Origin: Amphiura filiformis
Lineage: Eukaryota; Echinodermata; Ophiuroidea; Amphilepidida; Amphiuridae
Length of the DNA stretch: 64,000 nt
Assembly (NCBI RefSeq): GCF_039555335.1
Contig: NC_092646.1
Span: forward strand, 27,209,780 to 27,273,779
Direction: 5' to 3'
A program made the translations under genes and the position numbers. The notes beneath the pieces are model-generated. The model was not told where the DNA came from, made no database searches, and saw only the letters and a program-made list of their open reading frames with translations. The number at the start of each line of letters is the position of its first letter. The first letter of the stretch is position 1. This document shows, in pieces, positions 1-9,793 of this stretch.

Positions 1-728
1 AAACAGTATTTTTCTTGTATAAATCTTGGCCCGGATAGCGGGATTGTTGGTTGATTTAATGCATTTGATAAATTAAGTTCATGGATGCGCTAAAAAATAT
101 AATTAAAAGTATTCAAAAACCTGTTCAACATTTGAACAAAATGCACTGTAGCAGGCTTGAAAAAGTCTAACCGTGGATGCAGCAAGCGCGATTTTTCATG
201 ACTTGAACGCAGAGCACGGATGCGATATAGCCGGTATAAATCGCGGTAGTGTTCCAGGCCTACGCGATGGCAGGGTAATGGCGGCTTCCATACTTTAATT
301 GCTTTTAAAACGAGCTGTATACGGGCTGGTGGAATCTTAAAAATTGGACTACTTGAGAGTCATTCACCACGGCCTGGTGAGCAAATTCGCTGCACCTTGG
401 CGTTGAAAAGTTTTAGCAACACTGGACTTACCATGTACTATAATACACATTCTATGTATGATGAGGGCCTACATGGAAAGCAGTGCTTGCAAAAAGTGGT
501 ATTACCCTCAATAGGGAAGGATCAAATTAAACATGCATTCAAGTTTTACAATCCAACCGAGACCTGATGCTATAGCAGCAAACAGTCATGGTCTCCATGC
601 ATTATTACATTGTTTGCAATACTTTGGTGGGGAAAAAGGAACCGAGAATGTCCCCTGTTGCTGGGTGTCCACAGTTAAGTAAGGTGTATTCTGATCAACA
701 CCACAGTATCAGGTGTTTATACCAATAA
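1..728. other. Gene-free sequence, nothing recognised
   Basis: No exon-like reading frame, RNA gene or inverted-repeat element was recognised here. The sequence is AT-rich with isolated AGGGCCTAC words and looks like ordinary intergenic DNA or old repeat remnants. Confidence 0.5.
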
Positions 729-1037
729 CAGTGGCGTACCGTGGCCGCCCCAACCCCGGGGGGCTGAAGAAGAAACAATTTTGCCGCCCCTTCTTTAACA
801 GCCCGAAAAGGTTGACCCAATTTTTTTTCACGCCAAAAAAAAAAAAAAAAAAAAAAAAAGGATTTTAGGCGCTAGCGCCCTAAAAGCAACCTTTTTTCTA
901 ATTTTTTATGCTTTTTCAATTTTTGCCGCCCCCTTCGTTTTTGCCGCCCTGTTTTTGCTGCCCCTTCCTTTTTGCCGCCCCCTACTTTGACCCTGGGGGA
1001 CTGGCGCCCCCAAAGCCCCCCCCAAAATACGCGCATG
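729..1037. mobile_element. Possible CAGTGGCGTA-type MITE containing a poly-A run
   Basis: The left end reads CAGTGGCGTACC, the same start as the well-supported hAT-like element at 15166. The right end TACGCGCATG is a weak inverted match. The interior has a long A run (about 836-859) and repeated TTTTTGCCGCCCC words (about 925-985). No clean target duplication is visible, so the right border is uncertain. The two short minus-strand reading frames across it are low-complexity and not genes. Confidence 0.4.
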
Positions 1038-1351
1038 AATAACCCTCCCACCACACACACACATTCCAGTACATACCTCTTTACTAATCCAGTGTGGTAT
1101 GATCACTTTCATTATGCTCAGCAACCGGCTAAAAAGAGTTAAAAATAAGAAACTGTTAAAATCGGCATAACAGGAATGAAGGGATCATAAACTTTAGTTT
1201 TTAGAGTCATGCTAAGAGACTGGACCCAAAGGTCCATGTGCACCATCAGACCAGGTCTTACTTTAGACCTGATCTAACCATGGAGATTAGACTTAGGGAG
1301 AAGGAACTCTTAGGTATTTACATACCATATTCTATACAATTTTAGATCCTG
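1038..1351. other. Gene-free interval, nothing recognised
   Basis: No open frame with coding character and no clear inverted repeat. A short CA run occurs near 1052-1062. Confidence 0.45.
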
Positions 1352-1659
1352 TTAAAGGGACCATTGAAAGAAAATATGATTTGGTACCAAAATAAACCCC
1401 ATAAAATATAGAATCAATATCTAAAACAATTGGAGAACTAACTATTTTAGAAATAAAAATACAACAAAAACAACGTACTCGATTTACCCCCTTCCGACGC
1501 TACATCGCGCGTTGTTTATCAAAAATAGAAAATTGGGCGCTTTCCTGATGACGTCATTGTGGTTACGCGTTTTGTGTTGTGCTATCATTTTTGCCGGGAC
1601 AATTTCAACAGCGATCGCGATCTAAATATCAGATGCAATAATACAACCTCTTATATATT

Positions 1660-2085
1660 TAAAGGTCAAGCATTAAAAACAAAATACCAGTTGATTGTCC
1701 ACATGTTACCAAAAAGAGGAAGTGGAGGGCCTTTTTATTTATCATTTATTATTTTTTTTACAATGAAAAATGATCATTTATGTATTATTCCCGGACATTA
1801 TTAGTTGTGTAACTTGTAGACATGGTAAAGGAGGATGATAGGATCGAGGCTCTTGTTATTTGATGGTTCTCTGAGAGCATGATTATTGATTAAAACAAAG
1901 CCTGTAAATAGAAATGCTTATTGGACAGAAGCAAATCTAATCAATTGACAATATTATTAACTTTTGAAACATTAAAATAAATGAAGAAGTTTTCGCTTAG
2001 GCCTAAATAAAGAAAATAGCAAGAAAATGTCAGACTGCAAAAGGAAGCGGGCGGGGACGATAAATTGTTATTTATTTTATCACCA
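1660..2085. repeat. Degenerate copy of the CATGTTTCACGTCC foldback family
   Basis: The core words match the copies at 11652 and 12479: a left GAGGAAGTGGAGGGCCTTTT and a right GGGCGGGGACGATA followed by TTATTTATTTTA. Its terminal inverted repeats are badly eroded, and it lies inside the larger TTAA-flanked element. The 81-codon frame at 1559-1804 overlaps it and is not a believable gene. Confidence 0.4.
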
Positions 2086-3395
2086 TCAAGCATGCAGCTT
2101 CTTATTTTACTTATTCATAAATTCAACCCCCGGTTAACATGACCAAGATATGATTCCGATGATTTTATGTAGGCCCTACATGACATGTATAAAACCATAA
2201 AACTAATTATGAGTATGATAGTGACGATGACGAAGGGAATATCGCCGAGATTTGCTGCAACACATAAATTGCAGATGATGTGCCGGCGCGAGCACCTCTC
2301 GTGCCTAGCTGGGCCCCATGGGTATTATTATAGGCCTATGGATTTTATTTTTCTGTAGGGCCTATATACCTTAAAATATTCAAGAGATGATTATTTTCCC
2401 CAAAACCTGACAATTGGTAAAAAAGCCTTTTCTTCCATAAGTTAACTAAACTTTCAAAAGTGCTTATTTTCATACCCCCACCATGCCAAAATAGACCCTC
2501 CCGATTTTGCAAATTCATTCCCCTATAGGCCTACCATGTGTAGGCCTATACGGGACACTTGCCAATATTATTTGAGCCATTGGCACCGGGGCAGTAGCTG
2601 AACGGCAGATGAAGAACATGACATGCATGCTGTTCATGAAATAAATTACGAGGAGCGCCTACAAACATACATAGGCCTTCAAAAAGCCTATGCTACAAAA
2701 ATAAAAGTACAAACATCAAATGGGTAATATAGGCCTACACTTATTTTAATCCATGGATGGTTAGGCCGAGGTAGGCCCCGGGTAGGCCTAGGCTATCTTG
2801 AAATTGATGTCAGTCATTTCTAAAACGAACTACTCAGCCGGGCGCGCTGTATTTTACAACATTTACCCAATCAACATAAAATTTGGAACTGTTTAAGGCC
2901 TACCTTTGATAAAACGCTCGGACACTTTGCACTTTCAAGTTTCAGTGGTAGTTGAGATTGGATTAGACCTATAAGCATTTCCATAACGCAAACTAAAGGC
3001 TGACAGTATATATTGTTCATTTGATTGTTTGGAAGTGGCCTTTATATGTTCCTCTTGGGGTTCTTTATCTTCAAATTTGTTTTTCATTTTTCATAGGCTT
3101 TTAAAAATAAATAAAAATAAATTTTAGCTTTTATATATAGCGCCTTTTCCCAAATCTCGGAGGGTTCAAAGCGCTGTAATTTCGCTGCCATGGTACTTCA
3201 GATCGCATCAACAATTAATAGGCTGGATGCTGCCGAACCTGGCGCAAACCTAGCCGCACTTAGATTGTAAACATCCACCAATTATCTTTGCAGCTACCCA
3301 AATTTCATTGGGCATGTTGGGTGAAGGAAGTTTTTGATAACCAAACAACTAATCACCGATTTTTGAGAAGCAAGCGGAAACTGGAGATCCCGGAG

Positions 3396-3446
3396 AAAAC
3401 CTACGACAGCGAGCATGGAATCGGGATCCCGGAGAAAACCTACGAC
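3396..3446 (+). repeat. Two direct copies of GATCCCGGAGAAAACCTACG
   Basis: The word GATCCCGGAGAAAACCTACG occurs twice about 40 bp apart, followed each time by ACA. A 72-codon frame (3288-3506) runs across it. I do not recognise the protein and suspect a repeat fragment rather than a gene. Confidence 0.5.
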
Positions 3447-4406
3447 ACTTTAATCATTCGCAATTCAGCTTCCAAACTTCGGAGTCAGGATCGGCTTGCG
3501 TTTTAGGCCCGGCGGTGGTAAACCTAGGCCGCACGCCCGGGAGGTAGGCTATTAGGCCTGAAGAATTTACGTCGCATGTCATGGGCTAACCCGAAACATC
3601 ATGGCCTTCTCTTTCCTATCCTCACCAGATATTTCAGAGTAAATAATAAGTAAAGAGTTGCTATATCAGAATGCCTCAAAACAAATGATACTCTCTTGCA
3701 AAAGCCGAGCAGCTACCACAGCTAGGTTTACTTTGTCAATATGTAGGCCTAATACTTTCCCCGTTGTTGGCCAATTTTGTAGCTAGACTTTATAGGCTTA
3801 TCATAGTAGGCCTACCAGTCTAGTGTCCTTCTCTTGGTCGGCATCTTGCAACAGTCATTGTAAGCTTTGTAATTCAATTTTTAATATACTTGTTAGGCCT
3901 AAAAGGCACAGAAAAGTTCATTGCTGTAAACACGTTCATGCGTTGGTTTAGGACCAAGTCTGGCCTATGCAGTGTTGCTATGCAGCGGAAAGGATAACCA
4001 CTTTGACGTCACAGGGGTTGCCACGTGTCTCTGAACATATGAATTGGGCGGAACGACGCAATATTGGGCGCTTTGTCTTTATTTGCTTATTTGGGGGGTA
4101 AAATGAAGGAAAATTACTTTTATCGTTTTAGAAATGGATTCTATATGTTATTAGCTTTATTTTGATACCAAATCATATTTTCTTTCAATGGTCCCTTTAA
4201 GGGCAAATACATGTATCTTAATATTAGATGGCCCCAGTTTACCTTTTGGACTTTGCTAGGAATAAAGGAAGAAAAGACAAGAGTAAAAGGATTCCTCCCT
4301 GAGTCCAACCTCCATGGTCAGACCAGGTTTAACTTGCATTGTGCATATGGACCAAGGAGTATCAACTCAATATTGCCTCGGCCTATGGCAAATCAACCAT
4401 AATGGT

Positions 4407-4567
4407 TTGTCGCTCATGGAGAGCAAATAGTGTACATGTACCTCTGACATTCATCAGCTAAATCTTTAAACTTGAGTGTTACACACAGAACGCACACTTT
4501 GAATCAAAGTTTGCCGGGTGCAGAGTGAAATAATCCGTAGGTACACTATTTGCCCTCCATGAGTGAC
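4407..4567. mobile_element. 160-bp inverted-repeat element (MITE-like)
   Basis: The left arm, containing CTCATGGAGAGCAAATAGTG, and the right arm, containing CACTATTTGCCCTCCATGAG, are near-perfect inverted partners of about 27 bp. There is no reading frame and no clear target duplication. Confidence 0.6.
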
Positions 4568-4643
4568 ACTCAAACATGGTGGAATCAGCATTCTTTTATT
4601 CTATCTCATTGGTGTCCTGGAACTAACCAATGAGCAGACTGAG

Positions 4644-4984
4644 AATTAGTGGGTTTTTTTGCGGGTTAGCTGTCTGACAAGTTTAGAACTGTCAAGCTTT
4701 CGTCAGGAGTAGCTGTGACTTCTTCAGGACAAAGTACCTAAGAATGAGACATGTAGGCCTACTGATGGCTCTGAAAAGAGCCGTTCACTGAAGACTGCCC
4801 CTTGTCAACAGAAAACAAGCAGACCTCGTCTGATGCACCTCTTTTCAGAGTCATCAGTAAGCAAGGGGCGGCCGACACGTCTCATTCTTAGGTACTTTGT
4901 CCTGCAGAAGTCAGAGCTACTCCTGGTGAAAGCTTGACAGTTCCAAACTTGTCTGATGGCAACCCTGCTAAAAACCCACTAATT
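4644..4984. mobile_element. Foldback element with ~105-bp arms
   Basis: The left arm (4644-4750) and right arm (about 4880-4984) are inverted copies over about 105 bp with few mismatches. They begin AATTAGTGGGTTTTT and end AAAACCCACTAATT, and share the block TACCTAAGAATGAGAC / GTCTCATTCTTAGGTA next to the loop. The loop of about 130 bp holds a smaller imperfect hairpin. The 60-codon minus-strand frame in the right arm is a by-product. This is a foldback transposon or a large palindrome. Confidence 0.75.
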
Positions 4985-5127
4985 GTTATGAATTCCCGTC
5001 GTAGAAGCCTATCCCACAATGTGCAGACTGAAATCAGGGTGTTTAGGATTAGTTTGCTGCCCATTTGCACTTTGCTTTTGCATTCAGGGATGTTCTAATA
5101 TATCTGCTATGGAGAGTGGTATAGCAA

Positions 5128-5324
5128 AAGGTATAGACCACTTGACATCATTGGTTATCAACAAAGGCGAGGGACTGGTCTATCGATATGCTTGAACGAA
5201 CCGCTAAACTGTTCAATGGCTTTCTATGCGTACGCACACTGCAGAGCAAAGAACAATGGAAATTGCCATAATACGCAAGCATACTGCCGGGCAATGACGT
5301 CATATGTCAAGTAGTCTATACTTT
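5128..5324. mobile_element. 197-bp MITE with ~20-bp inverted ends
   Basis: The ends read AAGGTATAGACCACTTGACA and, as the reverse complement of the right side, AAAGTATAGACTACTTGACA. There is no coding content and no clear target duplication. Confidence 0.6.
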
Positions 5325-6202
5325 CATTACTTTGCAAATTGTACTACCAGTCGTCGTAATTTGAAGTCTGCGAACAGCAAAATAGATTGGATGGCACCTT
5401 TTCAAAGTGACAGTTCAATTCCTACCTGAAAAACACTCCATCCACAGCAGCCTTGTCTCGCTTGCTTTTTCCATTCTGAAAAAATAAATGGAAAAGTTAT
5501 TAAACTAGATACCAAGTGATCTTAGAGGATTGGGTAATAATCAATTGCAATCATGACCATACCCCAAAATAGACTGATCCAGAACTTTGCCTGTAGCTTC
5601 CATTTGTTGCGCCATACTTTATTTATTCAATTTGTGTATTGGGCTATTCGGTTGAAATCCATACACCCCTATGGAAGACATGACCTTAATCTTCCACAGA
5701 GTGACTTTTCATCTTGCAAAGCAAGTAATTCTTAAGCATCCACTTGATTAATTCCATTATGCTTCCCTTCTGAGTAAAGTTATCATCCGTGGTCAATACC
5801 GGCTATATTGTCAAATATAATGACCATGTTTTCAACTTGTCAACAAAGAAAGTTAATGTCTATTGGGTGGTTAAGGGAACAAATGTTGTACTTACCTCAA
5901 GCTGGACGTGCAGCTCATCCAGTCTGTTTGGAAAAAAAGAAAGAAAACTTTATAAATACATTGTCGAAGAACATCTCTATGATGTGCCTTTATGTGGCAC
6001 CTAAAATGGGCACAGAATAGTCACCTGTAAAACAATGTTTTCAAACAATGTTTTTCAAATTCATCATACAATCATCAAGTACACCCATTCTGAAATTGAT
6101 AGCATTTTGTCACATTTGGTGTGGCTGTAGTGCTCATTTTTAATACCTATTAGAAATGTGCCCATAGGAATATAGAGCAGTCAACAAACTTTTGTATTAC
6201 AT
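5325..6202. other. Gene-free interval, nothing recognised
   Basis: Several frames of 60-71 codons occur (5553-6020) but they overlap one another, lack splice context and have no recognisable domain. I see no repeat with clear ends. Confidence 0.45.
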
Positions 6203-6485
6203 GGGCTGTGCAATAATTATGAGCCCTGGGGAGGGTAAAATTGGGAGGGGGCAAGAAATTTTGGCGAGCCAAAGGGGCCAAGCAATTTTTGGCGAGCCGA
6301 GAGGGGGAGGGGCAAGTGATTTTTGGCACACATTCATGAGGCGCCTAAAACGCGCTAAAAAGGCTAAAGAAAACAGTAAAGAAACGCTCTAATATGCATG
6401 TGTAAAGGGGGGGCAAAGATTTTTGGCTGGCCGAGGGGAGGGGGAAGCGATTTTTGGCGGGCCGTTCGGAATTTTACCCCCCCAT
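6203..6485. repeat. Dispersed GCTGTGCAATAATTATG repeat, copy 1
   Basis: It begins GGGCTGTGCAATAATTATGA, continues with GGGTAAAATT and G-rich blocks separated by TTTTTGGCGAGCC, and ends with GGCCGTTCGGAATTTTACC, an inverted partner of the GGTAAAATTTTCGAACGGC seen near the start of the copy at 63568. Other copies are at 16029, 29891 and 63568. Frames through it are low-complexity. Confidence 0.65.
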
Positions 6486-6783
6486 AGAGGCCATGCAGTG
6501 CATGTTTTTATCGATTGGCTCCAAACAAAGGATTTGAACCGGTGTCCTTCACCGTAATCATGGCGCAGTGCAGTCCATTTAATCAAATGTTGTCATCAAC
6601 CTATTTGATCATAGTGCATTTGTTCTAAATGTGTGTGACAAACTGTCTCGGTAGATTGCAATCATGCTTTTGTTGAATGCATTTAGAAGTCCGCCATATT
6701 TACGGTATGATACGTCATATGCACAACCTCTATAACAGACACAATCATGGATGGCTAACTCCCAAACCCCAATTTCTGGTTAT

Positions 6784-6956
6784 TCCTTCATGTAATTTTA
6801 CACGAAGTTAGGGTTAGGGTTAAGGTTAGGGTTAGTTTAGGGTTAGGATTAGGGTTAGGGTTAGGATTAGGGTTATGATTATGATTAGGCTTAGGGTTAG
6901 GGTTAGGATTAGGGTTAGAGTTAGGATTAGATTACATGAAATAATTACATGAAGGA
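6784..6956. repeat. Degenerate TTAGGG tract enclosed by 14-bp inverted repeats
   Basis: About 130 bp (6807-6932) of TTAGGG mixed with TTAGGA, TTAAGG, TTATGA and TTAGAG variants is bracketed by TCCTTCATGTAATT and its inverted partner AATTACATGAAGGA. It is interstitial rather than terminal because complex sequence continues on both sides. It looks like a mobile or hairpin unit carrying telomere-like repeats. Confidence 0.75.
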
Positions 6957-7058
6957 TCGACCCAATTTCTTTACAAATGTTTTGTGGTGAATTATTTCTG
7001 AAGATCTCTATTATCCAATATTGATTGCTGCACAATGTAAACAAAAATTTCTACTCAA

Positions 7059-7690
7059 TTTAAGATGGTACTACAACCCCTGATAAATTTTATGACTAAT
7101 TTTGCATTTTTCTCAAAAAATAACGACCGTATTGTTTGTAATAAACGCCCCGGGGGCGTTGCATTTTTCCAAAAGGGGGGCGTTTATTGGAAGTGAATTG
7201 TCAGTGAAAAAAGCTTAAAAATCGGGTTCAATTTCCCGATGGTGCTCCTGTTACACCGAGGGATTTACGACCATACAAGATGGCTACGCCCACTGAAAAT
7301 TACAATTTACGTGGGAAATACAACAAAATGACACCTGTAAGGCTGTAAAGTGCATGGAATTAGTGAAATTTTACCATAATTAGGCAATGAAATGGATGGG
7401 AGTTGAGTCAAAATAGATTTTTTCCATGCAATTTAGCGATCGTGACTGACATGACTAATGCAAGTTTTAAGCTTACCTACACGATATGGCATGGAAATGT
7501 TTGCATTTTTGTCAATTTTTTACAGAAAAATTGGAGGGGGGCGTTTATTAGAGGGGGAGTGTTTATTACAAACAATACGGTATGTATATTATAGGGGCAA
7601 GGAATCCAATACATTGATCACTGAAATTTCAGTGATTCAAGACAAGTGGTTTGTATGTTAAGAAATAAGGTACCGGTACCCGGTACATTC
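7059..7690. mobile_element. TTAA MITE family 1, interrupted and 3'-truncated copy
   Basis: It begins TTAAGATGGTACTACAACCC and continues TTTTGCATTTTTCTCAAAAA, as in the full copies at 8544 and 16750. It is broken by an inserted element (7126-7581), resumes with TGTATATTATAGGGGCAAGG, and then stops: the expected 3' half and terminal TTAA are missing. Confidence 0.7.
7126..7581. mobile_element. Nested MITE with 20-bp ACCGTATTGTTTGTAATAAAC-type ends
   Basis: The left end ACCGTATTGTTTGTAATAAA is matched by the inverted right end TTTATTACAAACAATACGGT. A second GGGGCGTTTATT motif occurs inside, so the ends carry sub-repeats. The element lies inside a TTAA family 1 MITE and is therefore the younger insertion. 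Short frames across it have no recognisable domain. Confidence 0.75.
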
Positions 7691-8543
7691 TACCTCTTTT
7701 CTTAGCATGGTCACCCCCCTCCCTATCCCTGCAACATGTATGTAGGATGACTCACAAGCCACAATTTCATAGTGCATGTGGATTGATATACCGGTACGCT
7801 TGAGTTCATTCTTTTCTGCATGGCTGTTTCTATTATTAATACGCCCTTGAAAAATCCATTGTATAACCTTTATACTATATATTTAAAAATATACACCCCA
7901 TTAAAATCCAAGCTCATTGTTTGTTAACAATTCACTGAACAGGAAAATGTCTTATTTTCACTGATTTATAAGAGCTCATGGTGATACTCATGTAATGTTT
8001 TGCTTAATTTATTCCAGAACCACCCATGTGCAAAATGAACCCAAGTTACCCAATGACTCACATACATCTTTAAATTTCAGGAGCAAAGTTTGTACATTTT
8101 TAAGAGCCTACAATACAGTCGCATGTCACCCAAAAATAGAGGAGCCGTAACATGAAAACGCTTTCTTCACACTTCAAGCTTGGTTTATTCCAAAAGTATA
8201 ATACCTATTGTAGAAATTTTGGTGTCATTTTTGTAGATAATTATGTTCTTTATCAAATACAAAATCTCAAAAAAATACAAAAAAGTCAATTGGACAACTA
8301 CTTTGAGATTTATACTCAAATATATGTAAGATGTGTCAATGGAGGAGGACGAGGAGCTGGGGTGGGGGAGCCCCATAGGGTTTTACACAAAATTGTGAAA
8401 ATATGGCAAACTTCAAACCTTTGTACCTGTATCTTAATTTAATTAATAAAAGGTACAACTAGCATGGACCACAAATTGCACACAGATTGTAGATCTACCT
8501 CATAGTAGATCAACTGTAACAAAAGATGTAACTAAGCAATTGC
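7691..8543. other. Gene-free interval, nothing recognised
   Basis: The 96-codon plus frame at 8152-8442 is AT-rich, lacks splice context and any recognisable motif, and overlaps a similar minus frame. I do not accept either as a gene. Confidence 0.4.
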
Positions 8544-8878
8544 TTAAGGGGGTACTACACCCCTGGCCAATTTTGAGCCTATTTTTGCATTTTTCTCAAA
8601 AATTATAGCGCATTGGTGACAAGTTAGATATGTATATTATAGGGGCAAGGACTACAACTACTGCACTGAAAATTTCAGCACAGACAACAGTTGTGGAGTT
8701 ACAGTCAAAACTGAGGGAAAACCAATAACTACTTGTCTTGAGTAACTGAAATTCCAGTGTAGTAACTGGATTCCTTGCCCCTATAATATGTATAATTTTT
8801 GTTACCAGTGTTTTATTAGTTTGTGAGAAAACTGCAAAAATAGTCATAAATTTATCAAGGGGTGTAGTACCCCCTTAA
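8544..8878. mobile_element. TTAA MITE family 1, complete copy (335 bp)
   Basis: Both ends carry TTAA, followed by the inverted pair GGGGGTACTACACCCC / GGGGTGTAGTACCCCC. Subterminal inverted blocks (TTTGCATTTTTCTCA and a partner near the right end; ATATTATAGGGGCAAGG and CCTTGCCCCTATAATAT) make the whole unit able to fold back. TTAA flanks suggest mobilisation by a piggyBac-like transposase, which is not encoded here. Confidence 0.85.
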
Positions 8879-9451
8879 TTAAATACTAATTAAGAGAGTT
8901 TTCCCTATTATGTTACTGTATAAAGTGTGCACGTAATGCTCCGACATTTCTAAATGACCAGAGCTCTTGCCTGAGTCACCCTGCTTATTCAAAAGTACAC
9001 ATATCTTTTAAAGATGAGGAATTCAATTATGCTTTATAGTTTTAGTGCCAGACATGGAGGAAAAAAGTTTTGATTGATGATGTCATACCAAATTGTAAAA
9101 TTATTTTACAATTTTGACCACCCTGTATGTTTAACGCAAGGGATACCAAACTCTCCTTCCTAATTTGTTTGAAGGGCCCATACATGCAATGTCTTTCTGA
9201 ATCCATATTTATTTTGAGCTACATAGCTTTCAGAAAAAGAAAATATGGGGTTTACCATGACAAGAAAGATGCTAATTTTGTTGATGTTCCACCCTGTATA
9301 TTTCTTACCCACCCTGTATTATGATGTTATACTTTGTTGATTTGGCATCCTTGTAATAAAAGCTTTCCAGAAATATATACTTATAATGGTCTAAAACGTA
9401 TTTATTAAAAGTTGTGTTGAAGTGAATCAAAATTGGTGATATTTTTATCAT
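8879..9451. other. Gene-free interval, nothing recognised
   Basis: CCACCCTGTAT words recur near 9119, 9289 and 9309. The 65-codon frame at 9127-9324 spans them and shows no domain. No element borders are visible. Confidence 0.4.
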
Positions 9452-9793
9452 TTAAAGGAGGATTTTGTGATACTAGCATCTTCATGAAACATTTTTCAGT
9501 AGATTTCCACGCAAAAAGTTTATTCCCAAAATTTCAGTTGATTCCGATTCTGCGTTTGCGAGTTATGCATGATTATGTGCATTACACTGCTCCATAGGCC
9601 ACTGTGTGTAATTTCGTTCTGGTATACCAGAACGAAATTCAAATTTGACGATATTTTCGCTAAACGAATTAATTTGCAAGAAATTTTTGGTACATAAACA
9701 TAATGTAGCCAGAGGTTTCCAGTGGTATAAAAATCTCAACTTTTTTGGAGAAAAGTGGGGGGATGAGGTTGTGGATCACAAAATGCCCTTTAA
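9452..9793. mobile_element. TTAA MITE family 2, complete copy 1
   Basis: TTAA at both ends (9452-9455, 9790-9793) flanks the imperfect inverted ends AGGAGGATTTTGTGATAC and GTGGATCACAAAATGCCCT. The centre holds a perfect 30-bp palindrome (9610-9639) around GGTATACC. Further copies are at 25350 (inverted) and 30094 (truncated). No reading frame is present. Confidence 0.85.

Larger units (their letters stand above)
1352..4200. mobile_element. TTAA-flanked composite element with ~220-bp inverted ends
   Basis: Both ends are TTAA (1352-1355 and 4197-4200) followed by the inverted pair AGGGACCATTGAAAG / CTTTCAATGGTCCCT. The inverted similarity runs on for about 220 bp on each side, through ATATGATTTGGTACCAAAAT and TTGGGCGC to a TGACGTCA block near 1550 and 4005. 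TTAA duplication is the hallmark of the piggyBac superfamily. No transposase frame is visible inside, so this is non-autonomous, or two MITEs of one family in opposite orientation. The interior is rich in AGGCCTA words and contains a degenerate copy of another foldback family (about 1660-2085). Confidence 0.6.

Noticed and set aside
1559..1804. 81-codon plus-strand frame
   Set aside because: Lies across the arm of a TTAA-flanked element and a foldback remnant; no recognisable motif.
6806..6935. True chromosome end
   Set aside because: The TTAGGG tract is short, degenerate and continued by complex DNA on both sides.
8152..8442. 96-codon plus-strand frame
   Set aside because: Low-complexity composition, a competing minus frame, no splice signals or domain.
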